From: Vandiemenella viatica
Taxonomy: Eukaryota; Arthropoda; Insecta; Orthoptera; Morabidae
Length of the DNA stretch: 64,000 nt
NCBI GenBank assembly: GCA_031002005.1
Contig: CM061919.1
Coordinates: forward strand, 16,439,687 to 16,503,686
Direction of reading: 5' to 3'
The translations under genes and the position numbers were made by a program. A model generated the notes under the pieces. It made no database searches and was not told where the DNA came from. It saw nothing but the letters and a program-made list of their open reading frames with translations. Below, piece by piece: positions 1 to 11,439 of the stretch. Numbering within the stretch: the stretch's first letter is position 1; each line of letters begins with the position of its first letter.

Positions 1-365
1 ACTAGTGAATGTGGTACTGACATAGAGGATGAATAAAATTATATTACCTATATAGATACACTTATGAATCATTATGTGAGACATTATATGATTCAGTAAG
101 ACTTAAAACACACTTGTAAAATGGAAGTTCCTTAAATAAAACTATAATTTATCAAATATATTGTTTTCTGAAAAAAAACAAAATTTAGAAAAAAAACACG
201 GGTGCTAGGTTTTTTTTCATGTTTTTTTTTCACAAAGCTGAAAAAAAACATTTTGTTTTTTTTCAGTTTGCAACACTAGTCCTACCTCTGATAGAATTGC
301 TTAATATGCTTCCTTTTATCCAATCTAATACTATTACATGAGCAACTCTTGAAAATAGATAAAAT
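1..365. other. AT-rich intergenic stretch, no gene
   Basis: No coding signal is visible. Runs of A and T at about 165-275 form an imperfect inverted repeat (a CTGAAAAAAAACAAAAT-type arm and its complement), which could be a decayed miniature element. The right end supplies the target duplication of the next element. Confidence 0.5.
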
Positions 366-1079
366 GAGGGCTGCACTACTTTCGGAACCTCGGCGAAATT
401 AATAGTAACCTGTTGAAATTTAGTTTAATTGCTTCGTTAACATGCCCTCTTCACATTTTGCGTTCTTGCTTTACGGAAAAGTCCCTAGAAAAATGCCGAA
501 ATTTGAGGCTGAGCAACTGGGAAACGCTATCAGCACTGGAACAATAACAAAAAAATTATCAGTACTGAGATCATATCAACCTAAACAGTTTCGTTTCGTC
601 ATAGATTTCGTGGTTAGGTTGAAATATAGCCTGGATCGTGAAAAAAAAATTCCGCAATTTTGCGTTCTGCGGCGTCCATCGGAAATGGAGTATTTTTTTA
701 CATTGGAAACAATCGATTATCTCTGACTGCTCGTTTCTATATAAGATGGTGGGCATCACCGTATTAGAACTAGGATAAAAATTGTCTATTTGTCAATTAA
801 ATACGACTTTTTCCAACGGAGAAAAGCTGAAACGGCAAGAAAACTTTACAATAAAAGATTAAATCAACATTTTAAGAGACTATCACTGATTTTTGAACGC
901 TGACGGTATCCAACGGCTGTGCGTCGCTGTAATATTTCGGCATTTTAATTAAATTCCTGGCAAGTTTTCCTCAAAGCAACAACGCAAAACGTAAAGAGGA
1001 CATAATGACGAAGCAATTAAACCAAATTTCAACAGGTTACCACTAATTTCGCGTCGGTTCCGAAGGTGGTGCAGTTCCC
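366..1079. mobile_element. Non-autonomous DNA transposon with long TIRs and 8-bp TSD
   Basis: Terminal inverted repeats of roughly 110-150 bp are visible: the left end GAGGGCTGCACTACTTTCGG matches the complement of the right end, GGGAACTGCACCACCTTCGG, and similarity continues inward past 475 and 976. The 8-bp sequence GATAAAAT lies directly outside both ends (358-365 and 1080-1087), consistent with a target-site duplication. Length is 714 bp. The short ORFs inside look non-functional. Long TIRs with 8-9 bp duplications suit Mutator-like elements, but no transposase is present, so the superfamily is inferred. Confidence 0.75.
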
Positions 1080-1157
1080 GATAAAATTAATTTATCACAA
1101 AGTCTCGAAGGATTTTGATGAAATCTTGCATACTGAACAGAAATCGAAACATGCCGA

Positions 1158-2035
1158 GTGAAGATCGGTCACCCAGGTACTTCTTTTTATATGTTAAATA
1201 TAAAAATGTACGGAATGACCCATTTCGTCATTCTGTTACAATGTATACCATTGCGTATGCTTTTAGGCTTTTGTGAAGACTATAAAAGGATACTTGCTAA
1301 TGTAAAACAAGAACTAGTACTGATTCGTGCTAGTGCTTGTGATTCCAACTTTTCTATTTCGGTCAATTTCATCTCCATTAAGTTCTAACAGAATTTCCTC
1401 AAACAGGAATACAATACCATTGGTTGTGAGAAGAGAATTTGTTGCTCCAGTTACATCTTGTTTGATGAATTATACACACAAGCCAATGCAAATCCTCAAA
1501 AGAGTAAATTCATCCTTAATAAAGTCACATGGTTGATGCCGCACGTGCAAGTATTTGACAGAGAGAAACTGGCTGTGCTTAAGATTGTGGTAAGTGGGAA
1601 GCCACTACGTATTTATTTAAGAAGTTGGGTCTTGCTTGAATATCCTGTACTTCCTGTCAGTAGGATACAAGTTTGGACTTTGAAGACAACAACGTAACTG
1701 GAGAAACCTAGGCCAATAGTTCTGTATTTTCTAACAAATTGGAAACTTAACATGGAAATAGGTGCAGCTGAGTTTGATCACTGCCACCTCAACAACACCA
1801 AAGTGTTCCTAAATGAGATAACGTTTCCGTATGAGAAAATGAATTTAGAGCTCAAGAAAAACAGAATAACTGCACTGTATAAGTTTGCCAGATTCAAGCA
1901 TTCTTACTATGAACATGATCATCCGTCAGCACTACTAAATCGTGAAGAATTTGATGCAATTGCACCTCTAGTTGTAATTGACTGTTCACAAAAAATGAAA
2001 CAGTTAAGACCGGACTTGTAGATATAAGTATGGAA
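1158..2035 (+). pseudogene. Polinton major capsid protein remnant (double jelly-roll MCP)
   Basis: The translated pieces align with the capsid gene at 19939-21141: a MLLGFCEDYKRILANVKQEL segment at about 1259-1320, a QANANPQKSKF segment near 1480, a LAVLKIV piece near 1570 and a C-terminal stretch at 1752-2021 with FLNEITFPYEKMNLELKKN and YYEHDHPSALLNREEF. The family forms the icosahedral shell of Polinton virions. The frame is broken several times, the N-terminus is missing, and about 135 bp (1333-1468) sits in inverted orientation. After 2035 the gene is cut by a satellite array; a few more codons (FDS.ENFPAY) reappear just after 4047. Confidence 0.85.
1333..1468 (-). other. Inverted and displaced segment of the capsid pseudogene
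   Basis: Read on the minus strand this segment encodes GATNS...FLFEEILLELNGDEIDRNRKVGITST, which matches the capsid region GATNS...EIDRNRNVGVTST of the main Polinton (about 20820-20950, minus strand). Here it lies antisense to the surrounding capsid remnant and after, not before, the LLGFCEDYKRI segment. The order and orientation change points to a local inversion/template-switch event. Confidence 0.8.
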
Positions 2036-2039
2036 CTAG

Positions 2040-4046
2040 ACGACCCGTGCGAAAATTTCGCGAATAAAATGCGATGAATAGTGAGGTTGAATATAATGTC
2101 ACCAAGTTCAGTCATTACTCTTCATACTCCTACTTTATTTATCGATTTTGGTTAGAAATCCAGGGAGATAAATGACTCGAAACACAAAAAACGTATTTTA
2201 GAAATATTGACATTTTTGCGCTTTATGGGTCGAATTACGAAAAATTCCTTTCTTAGAATATAATGTTACCACGGCGGAAACCTTAGTCTTTAATACGATA
2301 TGTCATTTATCTATATCGATTAGATATCAAGGGAAATATAAGGCTCGTGACACAAAAATACTTTGTAGAACAATTCATACTTTTTCCCTTTAATAGTTGA
2401 ATTCCAAACACTTCTTTCTTAAAATATGATGTCAGCAAAGCTGAGACATTATTCCTTACAATCGTACTTGATTTATCGATTTTGGATAGATATCAAGGGA
2501 GATAAGTGGCTCGAGACACAAAAAACGCATTTTAGAAAAATGACTTGTTTGCCTTTTATGGGTCGAATTACGAAAAATTCCTTTCTTAAAATATAATGTT
2601 ACCACGGCGGAGACCTTATTCTTTAATATGATACCTCATTAATCTATATCGGCTAGATATCAAGGGAGATAAATCGCTCGTGACACAAAAATCGGTTATA
2701 GAAAAATTTATACTTTTTTCCTTTAACGGTTGAATTCCAAAAACATTCTTTCTTCAAATATGATGTCACAAAGTAGAGACATTACTCCTCATAATCCTAC
2801 CTCATTTATCGATTTTGGTTAGATATCCAGGGAGATAAATGGCTTGAGATACAAAAAACGTATTTTAGGAAAAGTGACATTTTTGCCCTATAAGGGCCGA
2901 ATTACGAAAAATTGCTTTCTTCTAATATAATGTTACCACGGCGGAGACCTTATTCTTTAATATGATACCTCATTAATCTATATCGGTTAGATATCAAGGG
3001 AGATAAATCGCTCGTGACACAAAAATCGGTTATAGAAAAATTTATACTTTTTCCCTTTAAGGGTTGAATTTCAAACACATTCTTTCTTAAAATATGATGC
3101 CACAAAGCTGAGAAATTAATCCTTATAATCCTACCTCATTTATCGATTTTGGTTAGATATCCAGGGAGATAAATGGCTCGAGATACAAAAAACGCATTTT
3201 AGAAAAAGTGACATTTTTGCCCTATAAGGGTCGAATTACGAAAAATACCATTCTTAAAGTATAATGTTACCATGGCGGCGACCTTATTCTTTAATATGAT
3301 AAGTCATTTATCTATATGGGCTAGATATCAAGGGAGATAAATCGCTCGTGACACAAAAATTGGTTATAGAAAAATTTATACTTTTTTCCTTTAACGGTTG
3401 AATTCCAAAAACATTCTTTCTTAAAATATTATGTCACAAAGCTGAGACATTACTCCCCATAATCCTACCTCATTTATCGATTTTGGTTAGATATCCAGGG
3501 AGATAAATGGCTCGAGATACAAAAAACGCATTTTAGAAAAAAGTGACATTTTTGCCCTATAAGGGTCGAATTACGAAAATTCCTTTCTTAAAATATAATG
3601 TTACCATGGCGGCGACCTTATTCTTTAATATGATACCTCATTTATCTATATCGGTTAGATATTAAGGGAGATAAATCGCTCGTGACACAAAAACGCATTG
3701 CAAAAATATTGATACTTTTGCCCTTTAAGGGTTGAATTCCGAAAACTTTCTGGCTTAATATATGACGTCACTAAAGCGGAGATCTTAATCTTTAAAACGA
3801 TACTTCATAAAACGGTTTCAGATAGGTATCCAGAGAGATAACTGACTCGTAACACAAAAAACAGCATTTTAGAAAAATTTACATTTTTGCCCTTTAAGGG
3901 TCGAATTCCGAAAACTTTCTTGCTTAAAATACGATTTAACCGAAATGGAGACCATAAGCTTTAAAATGACACCTCATTCATTGATTTCGGTTAAGTATGA
4001 AGGAAGATATAGGCTTGTGACAAAAAAATACCTTATAGAAATAATA
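2040..4046. repeat. Satellite array, about 12 monomers of about 167 bp in AB dimers
   Basis: Two monomer types alternate. Type A carries a variant of GGCTCGAGATACAAAAAACG and type B a variant of CGCTCGTGACACAAAAAT. Successive landmarks fall near 2175(A), 2345(B), 2509(A), 2677(B), 2843(A), 3009(B), 3176(A), 3346(B), 3506(A), 3679(B), 3842(A) and 4010(B), a spacing of 160-173 bp. The dimer period is about 334 bp, and six dimers fill the interval almost exactly. It is inserted in the C-terminal part of a Polinton capsid pseudogene. No coding potential is seen. Confidence 0.88.
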
Positions 4047-4149
4047 TATATGATTTGATAGCAGTGAAAATTTCCCTGCATACTGTATGGTCGTTTTATA
4101 GAATACCTACCTCTAACTGGTGTGGTTCGGAATATGACATAAAACAGAT

Positions 4150-4652
4150 TAGCACCCCGACATTTCAGCTCATTACTATGCCGACCATCTTTCTGGACGT
4201 ACAGGCATTCAAGATGAAGGACAGTGTCTTCATTTTCAAAGAAGCTGTTGTGTGTGTAATACGATCTGGCAATATTATCGCTACACATTTCATAAGGGTA
4301 TTATCACCAAAACGTGGAGGTTATGAACCATCAGTTACTTGGCTGACACATAATTACCATGGAATACCTTGGAGAACAATTATGGCGTGACCTTGAGCAA
4401 TATATGCACTATTGTACATGCAATCACCAATGAAGACGATGTAATTATTTACGTGAAAGGACGGGATAGGGGTTAATGATTTCAGAAGATTATTAGGAAG
4501 ATGATGTGCTATAATATAGAAGATCTAGGATGTACTCCATTACGAGAACTCAAGAAAAATAATCAGATAAAACTTTGTAAAGCTCATTTATTTTGTAATG
4601 CTATGTGCACTTTTGAAAATGTATTTTAAATTGCTCAGTGTTGGGTAGAAAT
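4150..4652 (+). pseudogene. Polinton exonuclease-like ORF remnant
   Basis: This matches the ORF at 19435-19919 of the main copy: MPTIFLDVQAFK, FIFKEAVVCVIRSGNIIATH, WLTHNYHGIPW, then in a shifted frame IIYVKGRD, NIEDLGC.PL.ELKKN and LCKAHLFCNAM. The family is an uncharacterised protein found in insect Polintons and insect genomes; its D-x-x-GF start and layout suggest an RNase-H-like DEDD exonuclease fold, which is my inference. Stops and frameshifts after 4390 show it is dead. It lies convergent with the next ORF remnant, as in the main copy. Confidence 0.75.
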
Positions 4653-4739
4653 TAAAAACAATTAATTCAAATAAAATGTGTTATTTAAAAATTTCACATA
4701 CAAGTAATCTTAGTAACGTATGTCATATATGCATATCAA

Positions 4740-5418
4740 CTAGTTTTTTTCACTTAAATAAAAATGTCCACAAATATCATATCGAGGCTCATAATTGTTA
4801 GTTACAATATTATTAGCATCATCATATATTAGTAAATTTTTATATGCAGTTAGTTTAAGTCTTAGCAGCGTGTAGTCCAACGATGAGCTGTATGTCACTT
4901 GAGCCACACAAACATTATTTATATGCACATCAATCAGTTTTATCACTATAGCCATACAATAGTCACGCATCACTTTATTAGCTAATATGACCACAAACTA
5001 CTTGTAATAACTTAAAACCAGGTAGCCCCACTTTTTCTTGACGGTCAAGGCGCCTGTCACTTCCGGCTGCGCGTCGATGAGGTTCCTCCAAGTTGAATCG
5101 CCGAAGATGACGCTGCTGGTAGGATCTGCATTAGGGTAAAAACATACAGTTTTCACCCCGGCCACCGATAGGCAGGAGACAGTGTGCTAACCGAGTGGGA
5201 CGTTGTCGGTGCCGTTGTTGAATAAACCGGATACTATGTCCAATACCTGGATAGTGACGTTCCATTCGACATATGTTAGTATAACTTTATTGTGTCCAAG
5301 TTTTTCTAGAAAAACAACAGGTTCAAACTTATACTAAGATGATAACCCTATCGTTAAGCGTTTTGCGTCACCATCGTTGAGTTGATACACCGACGAGAAC
5401 AACAGAACTTGACGAGGC
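4740..5418 (-). pseudogene. Polinton terminal conserved ORF remnant (220-aa family)
   Basis: The C-terminal part is open at 4740-4994 and matches the intact ORF at 18712-19374: LANKVMRDYCMA, KLIDVHINNV, VAQVTYSSSLDY and LTAYKNLL. Further upstream on the same strand, in broken frames to about 5418, it retains pieces matching LLFSSVYQLN and KRLTIG. The start codon position now reads ACG. Function is unknown; the gene lies next to the terminal inverted repeat in the main copy. Confidence 0.75.
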
Positions 5419-5988
5419 GTGGCTAGAGACTGAAGCGATAGGCAGTGGCGTCTATCGAGTGTGCTGGAGTCCTTGACGGCAATTCGGTTGACAGCCGGGT
5501 GGCACTCCAGCAGGTGGCCTTGACGGGTGTCTGGAGGTCACCTTGGCCTTGAGGGGGCTCTAGTGGAGTGGGGTGAGGCCATAACATCAATCTAAGAAAC
5601 GAAAACAATTAAATATCTTGCAGGCCACGCTGACAGGTAACAGGCCGTTTCACATCTGGCTGACAGAAATTTTAATTAAATGGCAGCCATTTTAAGGTAT
5701 TGGACCGTTATAGCGAAGCGGTAGCGGGAGAAAGACCTTGTTACATGAAACAAATGCTCGGGAGAATCCTACTGAGGACTGTCAAAGAGGCACCGGCCGC
5801 GGGGTGTAATCAGCAATATGCTATATGTAAGGCACTAAATAGACGCAGAATTGAGGTGTCCCGATGCAGATCCAACATCAAGAAATGGGGTTAAACTACT
5901 GCAAACGAATTATGTAAATGTTGTGAGCAGCAGGACTCACAACATCTCCTGGTACGCAGAAACCTACTTGTAACCTTTTTAGAGCAAA
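5419..5988. other. Unassigned sequence between Polinton remnant and Helitron 1
   Basis: It is more GC-rich than its surroundings. If the remnant kept a terminal repeat it should lie here, but I see no match to the TIR of the main Polinton. A 64-codon plus-strand ORF at 5700-5894 has no recognisable features. Confidence 0.4.
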
Positions 5989-6361
5989 CTAGCATTTGCC
6001 CGCTGCTTCACGCGCGCGTGCCTTGGCAGGTGTAGAAATTATTTACCGATTTTATTCTCTTATCAGACATTAACGTGGAAAGGCATGAACTGTTAATGTA
6101 TTCTGAATAGTTTCGTTTGTTTCGGTTAATACGTTAGGTTCGGTTTTCATACTGATGTCAGAGAGTTGTTTTATTCATATTTTAATTGATTCAATAGTAG
6201 AAAAGGATCCTGAAAAATTAACAGTAGTAATTCGTGGTTGTAATTATTGTGCGAAGTATAAACATTTATTGTTTAGAAAGGCTTTTATTTTTGCGTTATA
6301 AGTAAATAAAGCAATGCTTAAGAGAAATAATATACTATCTTCAGCATACTTCGTAGGTCAC

Positions 6362-6697
6362 TCATTGTAATGCCTCTGTGTAGACCACGTTTCTGGTCTG
6401 ATTGTTCATTGTACATATGTACAGGCGTGATCTGCCATTCACCCTGGAGCAAGCAACGTATAGCTGGCCGTGCGAGAAACATGGTGTCCGAAGAACAATG
6501 CCTACGGTTCCTAGTGTCTGTCCCTGAGACTTGTTAATTGTCATGGCAAAACATAACGTTACGGGAAATTGTAGGCGCTTAAATTTGAACAGGAAGTTTG
6601 AAGGAACCAATGGTATTCGTGGAAGGAATACTTCTTCTCCTCGTCCACATCCTGTTAAAATAACGGCCTCAATGATGTTTTTGTGCAATGATTTCAC
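6362..6697 (-). pseudogene. Helitron Rep/Hel helicase C-terminal fragment (Pif1-type)
   Basis: This 111-codon fragment has the hallmarks of the C-terminal end of Pif1-family (SF1B) helicases of Helitrons: FPVTLCFAMTINKSQGQTL followed by VGIVL and CFSHGQLYVACSRV. In an autonomous Helitron this domain unwinds DNA during rolling-circle transposition and follows a Rep nuclease domain; Rep and the helicase Walker motifs are missing here. It lies just inside the element's 3' end, where the C-terminus belongs. The fragment was kept by deletion of the rest, so it is not functional alone. Confidence 0.88.
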
Positions 6698-7691
6698 CAG
6701 AAGTGGATATAATGAAAAATATTGTTTCCATGATACTTAACTTAAAAGTTTATTTTTAAATGTGGATACCGAGGATTGCAACATAACAGCGGTGCCATAA
6801 CTTTATGTAAATATAGCAGTAATCTTCGACTTAGTCCTCTTGGAAGTGTGCTGCAATATAAAAATTCGTTACCAATAATCACAGCATCTCAATTTTTCTG
6901 ATTTATTTATTTTTTGTTGTTTTTTTATTTTTTTGTTGTTTGGATATTGGTTCACCATCAATTATTCCTGCTTTAAAATAGAAATTTACGTGAATTGGAG
7001 CTACTCTTGATTTCAAATCGTCGTATCATTACTGTCATTATTTCAGTCAGATATAATTAATCCAAAAATGTCGAGATGTGATCATGGTACAGTTTATGTA
7101 GTAACGTGCATGTAACTGAAACAATTATTTCTGAGTGGCAACATTATGGCAAGTTGTGAATCGCTTGAAATTCAACCTGACAGCTGATATGATGCTTTGT
7201 TATAGGCCTAAGAGACGATGCCTGCAGCTTTATAATCTACGCGGTGTAGCATTAGGATATGAAACATTTTTAATTTAAGTTTCTTTCAATATAGCCGTAT
7301 TTTCTATGTAATTATTTCAGTCGCATGTAAGTACCTGGCGAAACAACAGCCTGGACCAGATGACAATTGACTCGTTTTGTTTAGCATCAGGCATAACGGG
7401 TTTAGTTTTAAAATTTACGCGGTGTGGAATAGAATTTTAGGATGCCTAGTTATATTTGAAATAAAAATTCGTTACCAATAATCAAAGCATCTCAATTTTT
7501 TCTGATTTATTTATTTTTTGCTGTTTGGATATTGGTTTTTATTTTATGTTGATACACCATCAATTATTCCTGCTTTAAAATAGAAATTTACGTGAATTGG
7601 AGTTAATCCTGGTTTCAAATCGTCGTATCATAATTTCAGTCAGATATAATTAATTCAAAAATGTCAAAATGGATCACGGTACAGTATATGT

Positions 7692-9059
7692 CAGTGGTGG
7701 CCAACCTGTGGCTCGCGAGCCGCATGCGCCTCTTGAAGGATTATTTGTGGCTCTCGATAAGTGTACCCGAGTTCCCTTTTCATTTTTGTGTTATTATATT
7801 TCTTAAATGATTATTATTCTGTATGTGTTTCAAAATGTCTTTTAAATTACTGACAACAAATATGAAAGACTAAGTGCAAAGTTGTAGCCAATTTCATTTC
7901 CGTCCAAGTTAAGAATGATATGACTCATTGAAAACTGCGCGAACAAACAAACAGTGGCGTACTTGACCTACTCCAGACCGATTTTGAATTTGTAAACTTT
8001 GATTGCAACGGACAGTTGACATTGTGCTCTGGAGGAAAAAATTTGTATCACTCTTTGTACGGGTATAATTTGTAATCTGGAATTTTTGATAAGTTAACCA
8101 TAATTTGTTTCGTAGTATGTAACATGTGTTTTTATTGTTTTAATACCACAAAACTTGTATTTTCTAAATTTCCTTATTTTTTTCCAGTTCTTTTAAAAAT
8201 ATGACGACAGAGAACGAAAATAAAAGAAGAAAATATAAGTTTTAATAATGAGCGGGAGGAGAATTTCTTTTTTATTGACAGTAACGGGAAAGCTTTATGT
8301 GTTATTTGTAATTCTACGGTAAAAAAATTACAAAGCTAGCAATATACGTCGACATCATGAAACCAATCATCCTCAGTTTTCGAATCAGTATCCACCAAAT
8401 TCAAAATTAACATCAGATAAACTTGCTTTTGAAAACAGATTTCAAGGCTTGAAATATTTTAAATAGTCTCTTGGTTTTTTTCTAAGTCCATTTGAAATTA
8501 ACATATTTCAAGGTGATTTTTCAATTTCCAATATAATTATGACCCAAAAGGCTTCTGGAGAATTAGAGTTAATAGAGATGAAAGAAGATCAATTTCTACA
8601 ATTAAAATATAAGTCGACGCCGATTACTGAATTTTGGAAATTTGTATGAGAATCGAAGTATCCTGAATTAAAAAAGGCTGCTTGTCGAATTATTTCAATA
8701 TTCGGAACAACGTACATATGTGAATCGTTTTATTCCACTTTAAAATTCGTGAAATCCAAACTCCAATCAGTATTAACTAACCAGCATCTCAAAGAATTAC
8801 TGAGAAGTGCTGTCACCAATTATTCACCAAATTTTGAATAATTATCTAGAGAAGTAAAATAAATGTGTTTAATTTTTAATATTTAAATTCAGTACACATA
8901 TTTTGTAGTTTTATTCATATCTTTTCAATAAATATAATTTCTGTAAAAAAAAAAATTTCCTATTTTGCATACCTCTTAAATACGTATTTAATTGCGGCTC
9001 GCGAAAAATTTAAAATTTTGAAAAATGGCTCGGACTATCAAGAAGCTTGGCCACCCCTG
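7692..9059 (+). mobile_element. hAT-family transposon, internally deleted, with exact 8-bp TSD
   Basis: The ends are imperfect terminal inverted repeats, CAGTGGTGGCCAA at the left and the complement of CAGGGGTGGCCAA at the right. The 8-bp sequence GTATATGT lies immediately outside both ends (7684-7691 and 9060-9067). Helitron copies 2 and 3 carry a single uninterrupted GTATATGT at the matching place, so the empty site is visible within this window. Length is 1368 bp; only the start and end of a transposase remain. Confidence 0.95.
8200..8842 (+). pseudogene. hAT transposase remnant (ZBED/GTF2IRD2-like)
   Basis: Near 8270-8370 a BED-type zinc finger can be read: FIDSNGKALCVICNSTV followed by the residues of a HH..NH zinc-binding tail. 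From about 8480 to 8841 the C-terminal dimerisation region follows: EFWKFV, SKYPELKKAACRIISIFGTT, CESFYSTLKFVKSKL and LLRSAVTNYSPNFE. The central catalytic RNase-H-like part is deleted, and stops (for example in FV*ESKYP) interrupt what is left. The architecture resembles the ZBED/GTF2IRD2-type hAT transposases of animals. Confidence 0.8.
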
Positions 9060-9107
9060 GTATATGTACTAATGTGCATGTAACTCAAGCAATTATTTCT
9101 GAGTGGC

Positions 9108-9360
9108 AAAATTATCGCAAGTTGTAAATCGATTGAAATGCAACCTGGACAGTGATGACAGCTGATATGCTTTGTAATAGGCCAAAGGGACGATGCTTTT
9201 AGCTTTATAATTTACGCGGTGTAGCATTAGGATAAAAATTATCGCAAGTTGTAAATCGATTGAAATGCAACCTGGACAGTGATGACAGCTGATATGCTTT
9301 ATTATAGGCCAAAGGGACGATGCTTTTAGCATTATAATTTACGCGGTGTAGCATTAGGAT
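9108..9360. repeat. Two tandem copies of a 127-bp Helitron segment
   Basis: The sequence beginning ATTATCGCAAGTTGTAAATC repeats with a period of about 127 bp (landmarks at 9114 and 9241). Helitron copies 2 and 3 have one copy only, so this duplication arose within copy 1. Confidence 0.9.
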
Positions 9361-10126
9361 ATGAATTTTTTTTTATTTGAGTTTCCTTCAATATATCCGT
9401 ATTTTCTATGTAATTATTTGAGTCGCATTTCCCTGAATTTTCGGATGCCTAGTTATATTTGCACGTTATAGCCACGAGACATATTAATCGAATAAAGTAC
9501 TTCCAAATATGTGCAATTCCGCACAAGTCATTATGAAAGAAGTATGTTTTATTACTTGCTGATATTTATAATAGCTGTTTTTCAGACATCGCTCTTCGAG
9601 AAAAAACTGAATTTCGTATTAAGTATTGACTTATTGTGGCTGTAGTACAGAATTCACGTTGCAATTTTGTTCCAGTGACAAACTGTATAACAGTCTACCA
9701 GAGACAATACGTCTTCAATATTAGTAATTCAACAGACCTGTTACGATTCAAGTAAATGCTGATTATACTTGATTCACGTATTCTTTTTATTTTGAAGTAC
9801 TGCGGTCCAGAAAAATGAATCGCAGAAGTAAAAAAAAAAAAAAAAAAGGGAAATCCTAAATTTTGTCAGGTCTCTTTATGAAAGGAGTGACCGTCTGAAT
9901 GTGTATAATTATCTGTGGTCTACAGTTTCACATTTCTGAAGTTTTTTACTGACTTGCTTCTTCCCATGGTACATATTAGTCGTTAGCTACTTCTGCAGAT
10001 GTTGATCAGCAACATTAGCTTTAAAAATTTGGAAACACCATGCAAATTGATGCGGTAGTTTTTGCGTTATTAGAGATCAAGCCTCACTACAAACGCAGCT
10101 TGCTTACAGATTTATAATAGTATAGA

Positions 10127-11000
10127 TGAGAAGGCCATCAGGATTAGAATTCTGGTCCACATATTCCATTTAATTTGTGTACTGTCGTATATAAGCTTGA
10201 CATTAATTCATTAATTGATTTTATTTGTTTTAAATTGTAATGTTATTTCCTGGCCTCGGGAAATAAATAAATACACTACTTTTCTTGGGATTATGTTTAG
10301 TTTTTTAACTTCTACTATTTGTTTATTCAGTTCTCCGAAGTTTAAAGCATTAAAATGATCGCAATATGTCAGTTAATGAGCGCAAGACATATTCAAATTA
10401 CATAATCATTTTTTCACTTAAAAAACAACCAAAGATAATGCTACTATACTGAGCTTCACATTCTGTTATGCTGTTGCCCAGTTTCTGTAATACAGCAAGT
10501 GAAAATAAACTGAATGCATGAATAAAACAACTTTTTTATAGATACACTTCAAAAATCGTAACTTAATTGTGGATTTAATTTAAGGTAAACATCCTTGTGC
10601 TTAGTGTAGGTATAGAAACAGTAATTACAACTTTATTTTGATAATAATGCACAATAAACATTACACCAAGCAACACTGTTATAAAATTGTGAATGAACCG
10701 ATAATGAAATATATTAGCAGCATCAATTTTAGTTGACAGTTTGAAGTGTGTTGCAATGTTATTCCGCAATCTTATTCGTAGTAATGGGCTCTATAATCTG
10801 AATTTGTTTGCTTGTTAGTCGAAATACAGCATGGACACTGTAATACGTAACCATATTCATGCCAATTCAGATGGTGCTCCCATAATGCGAACCACTTCAG
10901 ACGGAATTGTCCTTTTTATTCATGTTCTTTGGGAAACTTCATTTAAAAGTATTTGTACGTTATAACCATCAAATACATACTAAACGATTAGACGTTAACC
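10127..11000. other. Unassigned AT-rich sequence
   Basis: No protein, RNA or clear repeat structure is recognised. The minus-strand ORF at 10575-10769 has no features of a real gene. Confidence 0.4.
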
Positions 11001-11298
11001 GTGGCACTACAATTTGATCATGGACTCTTATGTAACTCGATGAAAAAAAATGTAAAGTAAGAATACATTTTTTATAGATAGCCTATATATTTCGATCAGT
11101 TCTCGAGATATAGTACGTCAAACGTGAGGTGGTATAAACGGCCTGAACGAAGAGAAAAATGTTACTGAAACCACAAGTAACTATGCCTATATCTGATTTT
11201 TGAGTTTCGACATCTCGAAAACTGATCCAGACATTTAAAAAAAATATTCTTTACTTTCGATTTATTGCATAAGAATCATCATCAAATTACGGTGCCAC
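11001..11298. repeat. Foldback/MITE-like inverted repeat
   Basis: The left end GTGGCACTACAATTTGATCA and the complement of the right end, GTGGCACCGTAATTTGATGA, form an imperfect inverted repeat that continues inward through AAAGTAA.AATA and CAGTT.TCGAGAT. No coding sequence lies within and no target duplication is obvious. Confidence 0.6.
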
Positions 11299-11439
11299 TA
11301 TTATGACAGTACTACAATTAAACGAGTACAATCATTCGAAATATGGCAGTTGCGTACAAGTTGTTATGCAATAAATGCATATTGTTATTTGTTTTTCTTC
11401 CTTGTAGCTGTTTCTCAGCCTTCATTTAATTTAATAGCA

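Larger units (their letters stand above)
1158..5418 (-). mobile_element. Degraded second Polinton (Maverick) remnant, inverted relative to the main copy
   Basis: Three gene remnants match the left half of the Polinton at 18421-34547, in reversed order and orientation: the major capsid protein (about 1240-2035 plus a short piece after 4047), the exonuclease-like ORF (about 4150-4652) and the terminal conserved ORF (4740-5418). All are broken by stops and frameshifts. A 2-kb satellite array interrupts the capsid gene. I could not find terminal inverted repeats, so the outer limits are those of recognisable coding sequence only. It is clearly older or more decayed than the main copy. Confidence 0.85.
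5989..10126 (-). mobile_element. Helitron copy 1 (4138 bp, contains a hAT insertion)
   Basis: On the minus strand it begins TCTATACTATTATAAATC (10126 downward) and ends GCGGGCAAATGCTAG (5989), preceded by A and followed by T, which is the canonical Helitron insertion between A and T without target duplication. A CACGCGCGCGTG palindrome lies about 17 nt before the CTAG end, as expected for the 3' hairpin. The same ends and body recur at 25528-28352 and 49758-52454. Only a C-terminal helicase fragment remains of the Rep/Hel protein. A hAT element occupies 7692-9059; without it this copy is about 2.76 kb. Confidence 0.93.

Noticed and set aside
2040..4046. CRISPR-like regular spacing of repeats
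   Set aside because: Units are contiguous 167-bp monomers without unique spacers, and the context is eukaryotic.
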